From: Acidimicrobiia bacterium | GTDB lineage: Bacteria; Actinomycetota; Acidimicrobiia; Spongiisociales; ZC4RG35 | DNA length: 64,000 nt | Direction: 5' to 3' | Assembly: GCA_028285585.1 (NCBI GenBank) | Contig: JANQOU010000006.1 | Coordinates: 434,001 to 498,000 of the forward strand | Shown: positions 7,511 to 17,351 of the stretch, piece by piece | How positions within the stretch are numbered: position 1 is the first letter of the stretch | How the letters are laid out: each line of letters starts with the position of its first letter | The notes under the pieces: generated by a model | What the model saw: the letters and a program-made list of their open reading frames with translations, nothing else | Database searches by the model: none | What the model was told of the DNA's origin: nothing | Position numbers and translations under genes: made by a program

Positions 7511-8521
7511 TCAGCCTGCGACCAACTCGGCAATCTGCACCGTGTTGAGTGCGGCTCCCTTGCGAAGGTTGTCGCCGACTGCCCACAGGTTGATCCCACC
7601 TGGGGTCCCCAGGGTCTCCCTGACCCGACCGACCAGGACATCGTCGATGCCGGCGCTGTCGAGAGCTGTCGGGGTCCGGTCCTTCCACAACTCAACCCCG
7701 GGAGCCGACCCGAGGATCGACATCGCCTCGTCAGCGGTTAGCGGGTGCTCGAACCACAACGTCGCCGCCACCCCATGGCCGACGAGGACCGGGACCCGGA
7801 CACATGTTGGCTCCACTGAAAGCTCAGGGATGTCGAGGATCTTCCTCGACTCGTGGACCAGCTTCATCTCCTCGTCGGTGTAGCCGGCTTCCACCAGCGC
7901 ACCAGCCATGGGCAGTGTGTTGAAAGCGATCGGGCGCTCATAAACGCTGGCTCCCGGATCCGACCAGCGACCATCCATGAGGGCGTCCGTGTCGGCCATG
8001 AACGGCCCGATCTGGTCGATCAACTCCGAGATCCCCTGCTGACCAGATCCCGACACCGCCTGATACGACGTGGTGACCATTGACTTCAACCCGGCTGCGT
8101 CATGAAGTGGCTTGGCAGCCATCATCAACGTCATGGTGGTGCAGTTGGGATTGGCGATCACGCCACCGTGAGAGCCTGCTGCCTCGTCGTTGACTTGAGC
8201 AACCACCAGGGGGACACCGGGGTCCATTCGCCACGCTGACGAGTTGTCAACCACGACCGCTCCCACATCGGCGAAACGTCTGGCGTGCTCGAGCGAACGG
8301 CCACCGCCGGCTGAGAACAGGGCAATGTCGACACCCGATGGGTCGGCAGTGGCGAGATCTTCGACAACCACCTCACCCCAGGGCGTGTCGATCGACTTGC
8401 CGGCTGAGCGGCTGGAAGCCATAAGCTGAAGAGCTTCGATCGGGAAACTTCGCTCCTCGAGGATGGACAGCATCGTGCGGCCCACCGCTCCGGTAGCTCC
8501 AACTACCGCAACATTCGTCAT
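7511..8521 (-). CDS. asd: Aspartate-semialdehyde dehydrogenase
   Basis: 336 residues, the normal length. It reduces aspartyl phosphate to aspartate semialdehyde with NADPH, the branch point to lysine/diaminopimelate, threonine and methionine. The N-terminal Rossmann motif is [13 protein letters not shown]; the active-site Cys lies in ANPNCTT near residue 130; the substrate-binding [11 protein letters not shown] segment and a histidine in [13 protein letters not shown] follow. The ATG overlaps the aspartokinase stop by 4 bp, giving the classic ask-asd operon read leftward. Confidence 0.95.
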   Translation of the reverse strand: MTNVAVVGATGAVGRTMLSILEERSFPIEALQLMASSRSAGKSIDTPWGEVVVEDLATADPSGVDIALFSAGGGRSLEHARRFADVGAVVVDNSSAWRMDPGVPLVVAQVNDEAAGSHGGVIANPNCTTMTLMMAAKPLHDAAGLKSMVTTSYQAVSGSGQQGISELIDQIGPFMADTDALMDGRWSDPGASVYERPIAFNTLPMAGALVEAGYTDEEMKLVHESRKILDIPELSVEPTCVRVPVLVGHGVAATLWFEHPLTADEAMSILGSAPGVELWKDRTPTALDSAGIDDVLVGRVRETLGTPGGINLWAVGDNLRKGAALNTVQIAELVAG

Positions 8522-9507
8522 TTGCCTGCCTCCGTTTCAAAAAGCTCTCTGTGGATAGAACGCATCGCATCACCGATTCGTTCGACATGGACGCGTATCT
8601 GCGCCATCCGGTCGCTCTTCTCTCCATGACGACCGTCGATGCCGGCGCCGACAAGAGATTCGACAAGCCCATCCACCTTCTCCCCGGCAAGCGACCCGAC
8701 CACGGTGATTCGCCCTTCGTCACCCACGATCTCGTGTGCGATACCGGCGATCTCGAAGTCACCCGTCTCGGCTGAGACCAGCGTCCCAGAGCTGTGATCG
8801 AAGGACGACCGGACGTGAACTGCCACGCCGGTGTCCTTCGCGTAGGTCACCGAATGAGGTTTGAGCACGGCGGCGCCGGACTCGGCAAGGGCAAGCATGT
8901 CGTCGTAGCCGATGGCGTCGAGTTTGAAGGCGGAGGGCACCTGCCTGGGGTCTGCTGTGTAGACGCCAGCGACGTCGGTGAGGATCTCACACTCCGGTGC
9001 GTCCAGCATCGCGGCCAGCGCCACTGCACTTGTGTCCGATCCACCCCGTCCCAGGGTCGTGATCTCACGTGTCGACGGGTCGACACCCTGAAACCCGGCG
9101 ATGACCACGACTCGCCCGTCAGCGAGGCTGTCACGGACTCTCTCACCGGTGATCTTGGTGATCCTCGCCTCGCCATGAGAGGAGTCTGTGTGGATACCGG
9201 CTTGCGACCCCGTGTAACTCACCGCCGGAACTCCGCGCGCCTGCAAGGCCATCGCGAGAAGTGACATGCTCACGCGCTCACCGGCGGTGAGCAGCATGTC
9301 CATCTCGCGCGGGTCGGGCTCGTCAGAGATCTGCGCAGCCAGCGAGACCAGTTCGTCGGTGGCCTGGCCCATGGCGGACACGACCACCACGCAGTCGTGG
9401 CCACTCTCCCTGAGCCCGGTGACACGATCGGCAACCGCCGATATGCGCACAGGGTCAGCCACCGAGGTGCCCCCGTACTTCTGGACGACAACAGACATCA
9501 GGCTCAT
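8518..9507 (-). CDS. Aspartokinase with a shortened regulatory region
   Basis: 329 residues against about 400-450 for most LysC-type enzymes. It phosphorylates aspartate at the first step of the aspartate family pathway. The kinase core is intact: [13 protein letters not shown] at the start, [12 protein letters not shown], the GFQGVDP loop, [17 protein letters not shown], and [13 protein letters not shown]. After residue ~250 only one ACT-like module is visible ([24 protein letters not shown], then [18 protein letters not shown]), where two are expected. The first of two ATGs (9507 rather than 9498) is chosen because GGAGAG lies about 14 bases upstream. Altered allosteric control is an inference. 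Confidence 0.93.
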   Translation of the reverse strand: MSLMSVVVQKYGGTSVADPVRISAVADRVTGLRESGHDCVVVVSAMGQATDELVSLAAQISDEPDPREMDMLLTAGERVSMSLLAMALQARGVPAVSYTGSQAGIHTDSSHGEARITKITGERVRDSLADGRVVVIAGFQGVDPSTREITTLGRGGSDTSAVALAAMLDAPECEILTDVAGVYTADPRQVPSAFKLDAIGYDDMLALAESGAAVLKPHSVTYAKDTGVAVHVRSSFDHSSGTLVSAETGDFEIAGIAHEIVGDEGRITVVGSLAGEKVDGLVESLVGAGIDGRHGEKSDRMAQIRVHVERIGDAMRSIHRELFETEAGK

Positions 9508-9584
9508 AGTTTGAATCGTCTGCTCTCCGTTTACGAACCACCTGGAGGAGATTGTCGAGAACCCTGGCCTAAAGTCGCGCCGCG

Positions 9585-10370
9585 ATGTCTGATCGACGGC
9601 AGCGACAAAAGGAACAGCGAGCGGCGAGACGCGAGGCTGAGAAGAAGCAGGAAGCCCGGAAAGAGCTGGGCCGACGGCTGGGAACTGCCCTCACCTTTGG
9701 CGTCATCGTCGTCGGCCTGCTTGCGCTCGGCGGTGTGTTCACAGGCGGGAGCACGGAGCTTCCTTCGGGATACGAGGGTTTCCGACAACGAGTCACTGCA
9801 TGTGGAGCGGAACAGCCGCCACCCGAGCAGGTGATGACTTTCCAAACCCCGCAGAACCAGTCGGATGTCTCAGAGTCGTCGACCGTGACGGCAACCCTGG
9901 TGACCTCGTGTGGTGAGATCGTGATGGACCTCGACACGGTCAACTCCCCCGCGACGGTCAACTCCTTCGTTTTCCTCGCCCGCGAGGGCTACTTCGACGG
10001 CCAGGTGTTTCATCGAATATTTGCCGACTTCGTTGCACAGGCAGGCGACCCAGACGCAGACGGCACCGGCGGGCCCGGGTACATCATCGCCGACGAGTTC
10101 CCAGACGGAGACTTCGTCTATGAGGAAGGCGTTGTCGCCATGGCCAACCGTGGGACGCGCAGCACCGGGTCCCAATTCTTCATCGTGCTCGGCGAGGATG
10201 GGCGATTCCTGACCAATAGCTTCAACATCCTGGGCCGGGTCATCTCAGGTCAGGACGTCCTGACCGCCATCGAAGCCATCCCGGTGGGCGCATCGCCGAG
10301 CGGGGAGCCCAGCCTCCCCCAGGAAACGGTCTACATCGAGTCGGTGACCATCGACATATCCGATTCTTGA
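9585..10370 (+). CDS. Cyclophilin-type peptidyl-prolyl isomerase, membrane-anchored
   Basis: 261 residues. A highly charged, coiled-coil-like N-terminus ([20 protein letters not shown]) precedes one membrane helix at ~35-52 and an external linker with a Cys. The cyclophilin domain occupies ~100-258, with the catalytic Arg in [16 protein letters not shown] and the STGSQFFIV motif. The family catalyses cis-trans isomerisation of X-Pro bonds during folding, here probably outside the membrane. It is divergent from ask, with a short shared promoter region at 9508-9584. This architecture is common in actinobacteria. Confidence 0.9.
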   Translation: MSDRRQRQKEQRAARREAEKKQEARKELGRRLGTALTFGVIVVGLLALGGVFTGGSTELPSGYEGFRQRVTACGAEQPPPEQVMTFQTPQNQSDVSESSTVTATLVTSCGEIVMDLDTVNSPATVNSFVFLAREGYFDGQVFHRIFADFVAQAGDPDADGTGGPGYIIADEFPDGDFVYEEGVVAMANRGTRSTGSQFFIVLGEDGRFLTNSFNILGRVISGQDVLTAIEAIPVGASPSGEPSLPQETVYIESVTIDISDS

Positions 10371-10406
10371 CGGGGCCGGTGGGCAGGATCTTCAGACGAG
10401 GTGCCC

Positions 10407-11255
10407 ATGCCCGTTGACCTGCACACCCACTCGACCGCTTCCGATGGATCGGCCTCGCCAAACCAGCTGGTCCAACTCGCTGTAGAGCGCGGCTTGAAGG
10501 CAATGGCTCTCACCGACCACGACACCACGGAGGGTGTCGAGGATGCACTGGGCGCGGCGGAGATCGCAGGGATCGAGCTGATACCAGGGACCGAGCTGTC
10601 CCTCGAGTACGACAACGGTGGGATGCATCTCGTGGTCCTGTTCTTGAGTCCGGGCTCCGGCCCGCTCCAAGACCGCCTGTGCGAGCTTCAGAAAGGACGA
10701 GAGGCGCGCAACGAGCAGATCGTCGCAAGGCTCAACGCCCTGGGCATGGAGATGACTAACGAAGAGGTTCGCGATGAAGCCGGAGCGGGCAGTGTCGGCA
10801 GACCTCACATCGCCGCCGTGATGGTGGCCAAGGGCTACGTGCCAGACATCAGGACGGCTTTCGATGAGTGGCTCGGCAACGACAAGCCTGCATACGCCGG
10901 AAGACCGCGTCTCGATCCCGAAGAAGGGATAAGGCTGGCGCGAGAATCCGGGGCTGTGCCTGTTCTCGCACACCCACACACTCTCGGCATCAACCGCGCC
11001 GCGGAGATGGCCGAGCTTCTCGAACGGCTTGTCGCGGCAGGGCTTGTGGGCCTCGAGTCCATCTACTCGAGCTACCGCAGGCACGAGCGTGAGGGGTACA
11101 GCCATCTTGCCCGGCGCTTCGGCCTCGTCCCATCCGGTGGCAGCGACTACCACGGCACCTACAAGCCCGGGCTGGAACTGGGCGTGGGCTACGGAGACCT
11201 GGTGGTCCCCAACGACGTTCTCGAAGAGTTGCGGGACTTCGCCAAAAGCCCATGA
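10407..11255 (+). CDS. PHP-domain phosphoesterase (YciV/RNase AM-like)
   Basis: About 282 residues. The PHP metal-binding motifs are clear: DLHTHSTASDGS at the N-terminus, LTDHDTTEG, the EXS segment of IPGTELS, a mid-protein AHPH motif, and GSDYHG near the C-terminus. Members hydrolyse 3',5'-bisphosphonucleotides or trim short RNAs using three metal ions. The ATG at 10407 is preferred over GTG at 10401 because GAGG lies 6-9 bases upstream. The stop overlaps the murJ start by 4 bp. A DNA polymerase PHP domain is excluded by size. Confidence 0.85.
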   Translation: MPVDLHTHSTASDGSASPNQLVQLAVERGLKAMALTDHDTTEGVEDALGAAEIAGIELIPGTELSLEYDNGGMHLVVLFLSPGSGPLQDRLCELQKGREARNEQIVARLNALGMEMTNEEVRDEAGAGSVGRPHIAAVMVAKGYVPDIRTAFDEWLGNDKPAYAGRPRLDPEEGIRLARESGAVPVLAHPHTLGINRAAEMAELLERLVAAGLVGLESIYSSYRRHEREGYSHLARRFGLVPSGGSDYHGTYKPGLELGVGYGDLVVPNDVLEELRDFAKSP

Positions 11256-12796
11256 GCCGTCCGCTCAAAATGGGAGCTGCTGCCGCCGTCGTCGCTGGAA
11301 GCGTGTTCCTCTCGAGGCTTCTCGGGCTGGGGCGGGAAGCTCTCCTCGCCGGCTTGTTCGGAGTCGGGACCGAAGCGGACCTCTACAGGCAGGCCTTTCT
11401 CTTGCCGGACCTGCTCAACTACCTGCTCGCCGGGGCGTATCTCACTATCACTCTCATCCCAGTATTGAGCCGGCACATCGAGAACGATGACCCCGAGTCG
11501 GCAAGCCGAGCCTTCAGCTCGGTCTTCAGGTTCGTGGCCGTCGCGATCGTTGGGCTCACTCTCGTCATGTGGATGTTCGCCGACGGGCTGGTGGAGCTCA
11601 TCTACCCCGGACTGGAGGCCGACCACGACCGTTTGGTCTCACTGACTCGCCTGGTTCTCCCGGCACAGGTCTTTCTCGTCCTCGGCGCCCTGCTGATGGC
11701 GGTTCAGTACACCCACCGAAGGTTCCTGCTCCCTGCGCTCGCACCTCTCGTCTACAACGGTTCGATCATCGCCGGCGGTCTCATCGGTGCCGCGAGTGGA
11801 GACCCTTCGCCTGAGAGCTTCCTCGTCGGAGCGGTGGCTGGTGCGGTCATAGGCAACTTCGGCCTTCAGTGGTTCGGGGCGCGTCGCACCGGCACATGGT
11901 TCAAACGGGTGGGCAGAGGGGAGTCGAGTGTTCGTGAGTACCTGGTGTTGGCGCTGCCGCTGATGATCGGCCAGTCGATCGCCGTCCTCGACGAGCAGTT
12001 CGTCCGCCTGTTTGGCCAGGTCGACCCGGGAGCCACATCGGCTCTGTTCTTCGCCCGCCAGCTCAACATGGTGCCGGTCGGTGTCATCGCTCAAGCGGCC
12101 GGAGTTGCAGCCTTCCCGTTCCTGGCGCGTCTCGCAGCGCGTGGCGACGCGGAGGCTCTCGTCGAAACCACGGGGCGCGCCGCGCGCAACACGGTGTTCG
12201 TCGCAGCCGCAGCCTCAGCGGCACTGATCGTTCTCGCCCACCCGCTGGTCCGTCTCCTCTACCAGTACGGCGAGTTCACCGATAGCGACTCTGCGCTCGT
12301 GGCGCGGCTACTGACCATCTACGCCTTCTCCATCCCGGCCTGGGGTCTTCATCAGATCCTGAGCAGGCACTTCTACGCCAAGAGGAAGATGTGGACGCCG
12401 GTCGTGATCGGGACAGGGTTCTCGATTGCCGCCGTGCCCGCATGGGTATTGCTCTATGACCTTCTGGATGTAGAGGGCTACGCCCTGGCCTCGACTCTGG
12501 TCATCACCGCCTACGCCCTCGGGATGCTGATTGCGTGGGGGTACGACTCGGGTTGGCAGGCGGTGAGGCAGCTGGCCCCATCGGTAGCTAGAGGTGTGGT
12601 CGCAGCAGGAGTCGCCGTCCTCCTCGCTCTGCCGCTGACCAACGCGATCTTCGGCTCACAAGATCTGAGTCTCTGGGGCGGCCTGGGATCGCTGGTGACC
12701 GGAGGGCTCACCGCCCTCGCAGCCTTCCTGGGCGTGGCTCTACTGCTTCGCTCGCCCGAGCTAACCGACCTTCGCCGGCGTCGACCAGCGAGCTGA
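11252..12796 (+). CDS. murJ: MurJ/MVIN-family lipid II flippase
   Basis: 514 residues with about 14 hydrophobic helices. The start of the fold, VFLSRLLGLGREALLAGLFG followed by AFLLPDLLNYLLAGAYLT, is characteristic of MurJ, which flips the peptidoglycan precursor lipid II to the outer face of the membrane. It overlaps the PHP gene by 4 bp. There is no extra C-terminal pseudokinase domain of the kind found in mycobacterial MviN. Other MATE-like polysaccharide flippases are a less likely alternative. Confidence 0.88.
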   Translation: MSRPLKMGAAAAVVAGSVFLSRLLGLGREALLAGLFGVGTEADLYRQAFLLPDLLNYLLAGAYLTITLIPVLSRHIENDDPESASRAFSSVFRFVAVAIVGLTLVMWMFADGLVELIYPGLEADHDRLVSLTRLVLPAQVFLVLGALLMAVQYTHRRFLLPALAPLVYNGSIIAGGLIGAASGDPSPESFLVGAVAGAVIGNFGLQWFGARRTGTWFKRVGRGESSVREYLVLALPLMIGQSIAVLDEQFVRLFGQVDPGATSALFFARQLNMVPVGVIAQAAGVAAFPFLARLAARGDAEALVETTGRAARNTVFVAAAASAALIVLAHPLVRLLYQYGEFTDSDSALVARLLTIYAFSIPAWGLHQILSRHFYAKRKMWTPVVIGTGFSIAAVPAWVLLYDLLDVEGYALASTLVITAYALGMLIAWGYDSGWQAVRQLAPSVARGVVAAGVAVLLALPLTNAIFGSQDLSLWGGLGSLVTGGLTALAAFLGVALLLRSPELTDLRRRRPAS

Positions 12797-12798
12797 GC

Positions 12799-13008
12799 TC
12801 ACTCGGGCCAGACGGGCACACTCCGTGTGGTGGGCGTCTCCTGTGTGAGCACCCGCACCCATGCCGGCAACCCAGAGCCACTCCGGGGCGACCCGGCACC
12901 CTGTCGGGCAGCAACCTCGTCTCGCGCCAGCTGATCCAAGACGACCGCGATCACCGCGGCCTCGAACTCGCCCGCACCACCTCTTATCTCGCTGATCTCA
13001 GCCATCAC
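12799..13008 (-). CDS. Small protein resembling acyl-CoA carboxylase epsilon subunit
   Basis: 69 residues: a short N-terminal strand, a helix (EFEAAVIAVVLDQLARDEVAAR), a flexible Ser/Gly-rich linker and a basic Trp-containing tail (LPAWVRV). This is the pattern of actinobacterial AccE/PccE subunits that stabilise propionyl/acetyl-CoA carboxylases. It overlaps the methylmalonyl-CoA epimerase gene by 11 bp, which fits propionyl-CoA metabolism. No carboxylase alpha or beta gene is in the window, so the assignment rests on short-range pattern and context. Confidence 0.55.
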   Translation of the reverse strand: MMAEISEIRGGAGEFEAAVIAVVLDQLARDEVAARQGAGSPRSGSGLPAWVRVLTQETPTTRSVPVWPE

Positions 13009-13408
13009 TCAGCTCCACCAGCTCGATGAGCGTCCCGCCAAGATCGGCAGGGTGCACAAACGCGATTCGGGCACCGCGCCCGCCAACCCGGGGCTCGGTG
13101 TCGATGAGCTTGGCTCCCTCAGCGGCGAGGTGCTCCAACGCGGCCTCGATCGAAGAGACCGCAAAGGCGACGTGATGCAAACCTTCACCGTTCTTTGACA
13201 AGAACCGGCCCACAGGGGTTTCAGGCCCGAGAGGTTGCAACAGCTGCACGAAAGACCCGCCGACCGCGATCATCGCCTCCTCGACTCCCTGCGACTCCAC
13301 TGTCTCCCGATACAGGGGCGCCACGCCATATCGTTGTGCATATCCGGCGAGGGCATCGTCGAGGTTCTCGACGGCCACTGCCACATGGTCGAGGTTGAGG
13401 AGTTTCAC
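12998..13408 (-). CDS. mce: Methylmalonyl-CoA epimerase
   Basis: 136 residues, the full family length. It interconverts (2S)- and (2R)-methylmalonyl-CoA in the propionyl-CoA to succinyl-CoA route. The vicinal-oxygen-chelate fold is visible as two halves, LNLDHVAVAVENLDDAL and GEGLHHVAFAVSSIEAAL. The metal ligands are the His in each half and the Glu in GTLIELVEL near the C-terminus. Followed by the epsilon-like peptide; the thiolase gene is divergent. Confidence 0.92.
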   Translation of the reverse strand: MKLLNLDHVAVAVENLDDALAGYAQRYGVAPLYRETVESQGVEEAMIAVGGSFVQLLQPLGPETPVGRFLSKNGEGLHHVAFAVSSIEAALEHLAAEGAKLIDTEPRVGGRGARIAFVHPADLGGTLIELVELSDG

Positions 13409-13480
13409 TGCGACAAGAGGCTATTTGTGCAGAGGTCGCCTGTCACACCGGCGGCGGTACCATCTCCAGCCAGAGGTCTT

Positions 13481-14662
13481 GTGAGTCAAACAGTCATCAC
13501 CGGGATCGCCCGGACCCCCATAGGCAAGTACAACGGTGGGCTTGCTCCACTGCGGGCCGTGGAGCTTGGCGGTCACGCCGTCGAGGCAGCAGTAGAGCGA
13601 TCGCGGATCGATCCGTCTGACATCGACGAAGTCCTCTTCGGGCATGTGCTCCAAGCCGGTGAGGGCCAAATCACCGCTCGCCAAGCCGCGGTCGAAGGTG
13701 GCCTTCCGATGACGGTGCCCAGCACCACCGTGAACAAGGTCTGTCTGTCCGGCATGTCCGCGATCGGCCTGGCCGACCGAGCCATACGGCTCGGAGATGC
13801 CAAGTTCGTGCTCACCGGAGGGATGGAGAGCATGTCCAACACGCCACACGTGCTGCGCGAGCTGCGCTGGGGAACCCGAATAGGAAACGCCGAGATGGTG
13901 GATGTGATGGAGCATGACGGCCTGTTCTGCGCCTTCGACCAATGCACGATGGGTGAGTCGTCAGACCACAAGAACGAGCGTCTGGGCATCAGCCGGGCCG
14001 AACAAGACGAGTGGGCGGCAAGAAGCCACCAGAGAGCCGACGAGGCCACACGCAACGGCCAGTTCGCTAGCGAGATCACCACCGTCCCCGTGCCGCAACG
14101 CAAAGGCGACCCGATCGCTGTCGAGGCCGACGAGGGAATAAGAGTCGGCTCTACGGCAGAGTCACTCTCAGGACTGCGGCCGGCCTTCATCGCCAACGGA
14201 TCGATCACAGCGGGGAACGCCTCTCAGATCTCAGATGGAGCCGCAGCCGTCGTCCTCGCTGAGAAGGATGCTGCCGAAGCCGCCGGTGCCAACGTTCTCG
14301 CCGAGATCATCTCCTACGGCCAGATCGGGGGGATCGACGCAACTCTCCACGAACGCCCCGCCGAAGCACTCCTGGTTGCGCTCAAGAAGGCGGGCATGGA
14401 GCCATCCGATCTCGATCTCGTCGAGATAAACGAGGCTTTCGCCGCGGTGTCCCTCTGGTCGAGCCGGATGCTCGACCTCCCTGAAGACAAGGTCAACGTC
14501 AACGGTGGAGCGGTGGCACTTGGCCACCCGCTCGGCGCGACCGGCGCCCGGTTGGTGGTGACCCTGGTCAATGCGCTGCGGCACCGCGGGGGTGGAATCG
14601 GAGCAGCCGCCCTCTGTGGAGGCGGCGGCCAAGGTGACGCTGTGGTTGTGAAGGTCAGCTGA
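13481..14662 (+). CDS. Acetyl-CoA acetyltransferase (thiolase)
   Basis: About 393 residues from the GTG at 13481 (VSQTVITGIARTPIGKYNGG), which has AGAGG just upstream; an upstream extension to 13235 in the same frame overlaps mce and is not thiolase-like. The catalytic Cys is in NKVCLSGM, the GGMESMSNTP loop follows, NEAFAAV and GGAVALGHPLGATGAR carry the active-site His, and the second Cys is in ALCGGGGQGDAV. It condenses two acetyl-CoA or cleaves acetoacetyl-CoA or longer 3-ketoacyl-CoA. It overlaps glpX by one base. Confidence 0.93.
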   Translation: MSQTVITGIARTPIGKYNGGLAPLRAVELGGHAVEAAVERSRIDPSDIDEVLFGHVLQAGEGQITARQAAVEGGLPMTVPSTTVNKVCLSGMSAIGLADRAIRLGDAKFVLTGGMESMSNTPHVLRELRWGTRIGNAEMVDVMEHDGLFCAFDQCTMGESSDHKNERLGISRAEQDEWAARSHQRADEATRNGQFASEITTVPVPQRKGDPIAVEADEGIRVGSTAESLSGLRPAFIANGSITAGNASQISDGAAAVVLAEKDAAEAAGANVLAEIISYGQIGGIDATLHERPAEALLVALKKAGMEPSDLDLVEINEAFAAVSLWSSRMLDLPEDKVNVNGGAVALGHPLGATGARLVVTLVNALRHRGGGIGAAALCGGGGQGDAVVVKVS

Positions 14663-15654
14663 TGGCAGAGCCAGTAGAGCGCAACCTCGGCCTCGACCTG
14701 GTCCGGGTGACGGAGACGGCAGCCCTCGGCGCAGGTCGCTGGCTCGGGCGCGGAGACAAAGAAGCTGCCGACCAGGCCGCCGTGGACGGGATGAGACTGC
14801 ATCTCTCGACACTCAACATCGACGGGAAGGTTGTGATCGGCGAGGGCGAGAAGGACAGAGCACCCATGCTGTTCAACGGCGAGAGCGTGGGTGACGGGAC
14901 GGGCATGATCGTGGACGTGGCCGTCGACCCCGTCGACGGGACGTCGCTGACAGCCGAGGGGATGCCAGGAGCAATCGCCGTGATCGCTCTGTCGGAAGGC
15001 CGCGGGACGATGTATGCGCCCGGCTCGCTCGTGTACATGGACAAGATCGCCGTTGGGCCGGAAGCTGCCGGCACGATCGACCTCGAGGCGCCGGTTGACC
15101 ACAACCTCAAGAAGGTGGCCGAAGCCAACGGGAAGGACATGGGTGATCTCCGCTGTCTGATCCTTAACCGGCCACGCAACCAGCACTATGTGGACGCGGC
15201 ACGAGCTGCCGGCGCTCGCATATCGGTCTTCGGTGACGGTGACGTGGCCGCCGCCATCGCCACCGCACAAGAAGACCATCAAGCCGACATCATGCTGGGC
15301 ATCGGCGGATCCCCTGAAGCCGTCATCGCGGCCGCGGCCTTGAAGTGCATGGGTGGCGAGATTCAGTGCCGGCTGTGGCCTCGCGACGAGGCCGAGCGCG
15401 ACTATGCCAAGACCGAGAGCCTCGATCTGAATCAGGTGCTGACTGCCGACGATCTCGTCGACTCGGGCAACGTCTTCTTCGCTGCGACTGGTGTCACCGG
15501 CGGGGAGTTCTTGCCGGCGGTCGATTTCACCGGCGATGACAAAGCCATCACCCACTCGGTGATTATGCGCTCGAAGACGAGAAGCGTTCGCTACATGGAA
15601 GCTCACCACGACTTGGCCCGGCTGCGTGCCATCGCCAGCGACACCTTGGACTGA
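14662..15654 (+). CDS. glpX: Fructose-1,6-bisphosphatase class II
   Basis: 330 residues, typical of GlpX. It hydrolyses fructose-1,6-bisphosphate in gluconeogenesis. The metal- and substrate-binding motifs are IGEGEKDRAPML, VDVAVDPVDGTSL, SLVYMDKIAVGP, and a GIGGSPEAVIAAAALKCMGG segment. The start shares one base with the thiolase stop (TGATG at 14660-14664), so the two are coupled. It is the main FBPase type in actinobacteria. A 453-codon antisense frame across it has no supporting features. Confidence 0.95.
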   Translation: MAEPVERNLGLDLVRVTETAALGAGRWLGRGDKEAADQAAVDGMRLHLSTLNIDGKVVIGEGEKDRAPMLFNGESVGDGTGMIVDVAVDPVDGTSLTAEGMPGAIAVIALSEGRGTMYAPGSLVYMDKIAVGPEAAGTIDLEAPVDHNLKKVAEANGKDMGDLRCLILNRPRNQHYVDAARAAGARISVFGDGDVAAAIATAQEDHQADIMLGIGGSPEAVIAAAALKCMGGEIQCRLWPRDEAERDYAKTESLDLNQVLTADDLVDSGNVFFAATGVTGGEFLPAVDFTGDDKAITHSVIMRSKTRSVRYMEAHHDLARLRAIASDTLD

Positions 15655-15687
15655 GTTCGGCGCACCCAGCGCCATGTGGCAATCGGG

Positions 15688-16335
15688 TCAGATCGCCCTG
15701 GCGATCTCGACAGCCTCGACGAGGCTGTGCGCCACAGGAGCACCCATCCCTTTGAGTGTCGGCAGATGGTGGCTGCCACCGTCATAGAGAACAGGGTGGG
15801 CACCGACATGCCGCGCAGCCACGGCGTCATCTGGGGTATCCCCCACCACCACCGTCCGCCGAGGGTCCACGTCCATACGCTGCAAGTGCGCCTCGAGGTG
15901 CTCTGCCTTGTGGCCTCCTGTCGGCCCTTGCAACCCGCCGACCAACGAGAACCGGCTGGCAACACCTTTGGATGCGACCACATGGTCGAGCCAGTTCTGA
16001 GGTGACATGGACAGAAGGGACTGGCCCCAGCCCAACGCCGAGGTCGCATCGAGCGCATCCAGTGAGTCCGACGTCAGATTGGCGCTGTCGACCCTCGCGA
16101 AGTACTCGTCGTGAAAGGAGTCGTTGAGCGAGTTCCATTCCCGATCGTCAACAGGTCTGCCGAAGAGAGAGTCGTAGAAGGCGCGAACCGGGCGGGTGAA
16201 GTGATCCCGATACAACTCTTCGTCGATCGGGTCCACGCCATGAGGCTCCAGCGCCGCGTTCGCGGCTTTGATGACTATCGGCAGGTCGTCAAGGAGCGTG
16301 CCATTCCAATCCCAGACGATGTGAAACGAGGACAC
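15688..16335 (-). CDS. HAD-superfamily phosphatase (phosphoglycolate phosphatase-like)
   Basis: 215 residues. HAD motif I is VWDWNGTLLDD (nucleophile and acid/base Asp), motif II is the Ser in SLLSMSP, motif III is a Lys in GGHKAEHL, and motif IV is VVVGDTPDDAVAA. A helical C1 cap lies between motifs I and II. The DWNGT variant (Trp-Asn instead of xDG) is common in phosphoglycolate phosphatase-like members. The substrate cannot be fixed. Convergent with glpX, leaving 33 bp between stops. Confidence 0.82.
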   Translation of the reverse strand: MSSFHIVWDWNGTLLDDLPIVIKAANAALEPHGVDPIDEELYRDHFTRPVRAFYDSLFGRPVDDREWNSLNDSFHDEYFARVDSANLTSDSLDALDATSALGWGQSLLSMSPQNWLDHVVASKGVASRFSLVGGLQGPTGGHKAEHLEAHLQRMDVDPRRTVVVGDTPDDAVAARHVGAHPVLYDGGSHHLPTLKGMGAPVAHSLVEAVEIARAI

Positions 16336-16376
16336 GTCTCCAGATTATGACGTCGCGGCCATTGGCGGATGACGGT

Positions 16377-16973
16377 CTATAGCTCTGATCGCCCGGTCAA
16401 GGCTCGACCCAGCGTCAGCTCATCTGCGTAATCGAGATCGCCGCCCACGGGCAGCCCCGAGGCAAGCCGGCTGACTCGCACTCCCAGCGGCTTGAACTCA
16501 CGAGCGATGTACATGGCGGTGGCGTCACCTTCGATCGTCGGGTTAGTGGCGACGATCAGCTCCTGCACCGACTCTGGTTCGAGGCGCGCCTTGAGCTCTT
16601 CGAACCTGAGCTGGCCGGGGCCGACCCCGTTGATGGGCGACAACGACCCGCCCAGAACGTGATATCTGCCCCGGTACTCCTGGGTTCGCTCCACCACGAC
16701 GATGTCCTGGGGCCTCTCCACCACGCAGACCAGGGACTGGTCTCTCCGGGCATCACGGCAGATGCTGCACTCCTCGCCGGCGGCGACGTTGAAGCAGCGC
16801 TCGCACAATCGCACCTGATCGCACATGTCGGTGATGGCGGCGGCGAGACGTCGAGCATCAACCTCTTCGACCGACAGCAGGTGAAACGCGAGCCGCTGTG
16901 CCGACTTCCCCCCAATCCCCGGGAGTCGGCTCAACTCGTCGATCAGCCTTTGGACTGGGCCTTCAAACATCAA
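16377..16973 (-). CDS. recR: Recombination mediator RecR
   Basis: 198 residues. The helix-hairpin-helix is [20 protein letters not shown]; the four-cysteine zinc finger is [16 protein letters not shown] at ~57-72; the Toprim domain begins at [15 protein letters not shown] and ends in [15 protein letters not shown]; a Walker-B-like [15 protein letters not shown] follows. It loads RecA with RecO/RecF on gapped DNA. It overlaps ybaB by 4 bp, in the widespread dnaX-ybaB-recR order. Confidence 0.96.
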   Translation of the reverse strand: MMFEGPVQRLIDELSRLPGIGGKSAQRLAFHLLSVEEVDARRLAAAITDMCDQVRLCERCFNVAAGEECSICRDARRDQSLVCVVERPQDIVVVERTQEYRGRYHVLGGSLSPINGVGPGQLRFEELKARLEPESVQELIVATNPTIEGDATAMYIAREFKPLGVRVSRLASGLPVGGDLDYADELTLGRALTGRSEL

Positions 16974-17293
16974 CCAAGCAAGCCGCCCATGTCGAGACCG
17001 CCGGTCAGCCCTCCGAGCTGGCTGCTGGCCGCTTCGACGGCTGCGTCCATGGCCGAGCGGACTGCGGCAACGACGAGATCTTCGAGCATCTCGACATCCT
17101 CGGGGTCGACCACGTCCGGTGAGATCTTGACTTCGACCAGCTCCGGGCCACCGTTGACGACCGCTGTGACCATGCCGCCGCCCGCGGAGCCCTCGAACGT
17201 CTTCTCGGCAAGCTCGGCCTGGGCCTTGGCCAATTGCTCTTGCATCTTCTGCGCCTGCTGCATGATCTGACGCATGTCGGGCTGTCGATTCAT
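16970..17293 (-). CDS. YbaB/EbfC nucleoid-associated protein
   Basis: 107 residues with the family layout: an N-terminal coiled helix ([19 protein letters not shown]), a central beta-sheet ([21 protein letters not shown]) and a C-terminal helix followed by a Gly-rich tail. The protein binds DNA as a dimer; its exact role is not settled. Sandwiched between dnaX and recR and overlapping recR by 4 bp. Confidence 0.93.
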   Translation of the reverse strand: MNRQPDMRQIMQQAQKMQEQLAKAQAELAEKTFEGSAGGGMVTAVVNGGPELVEVKISPDVVDPEDVEMLEDLVVAAVRSAMDAAVEAASSQLGGLTGGLDMGGLLG

Positions 17294-17351
17294 GCGGCTC
17301 AGGGTACTCCCGGCCAGGGACAGATAGGTTCCGTCTCAGGGCACCTGCCGG

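Noticed and set aside
13235-13480. N-terminal extension of the thiolase frame
   Set aside because: It overlaps mce antisense and thiolase homology begins only at the GTG at 13481.
14314-15675. 453-codon open frame antisense to glpX
   Set aside because: It mirrors a clear GlpX gene in high-GC DNA; no start signal or family features.
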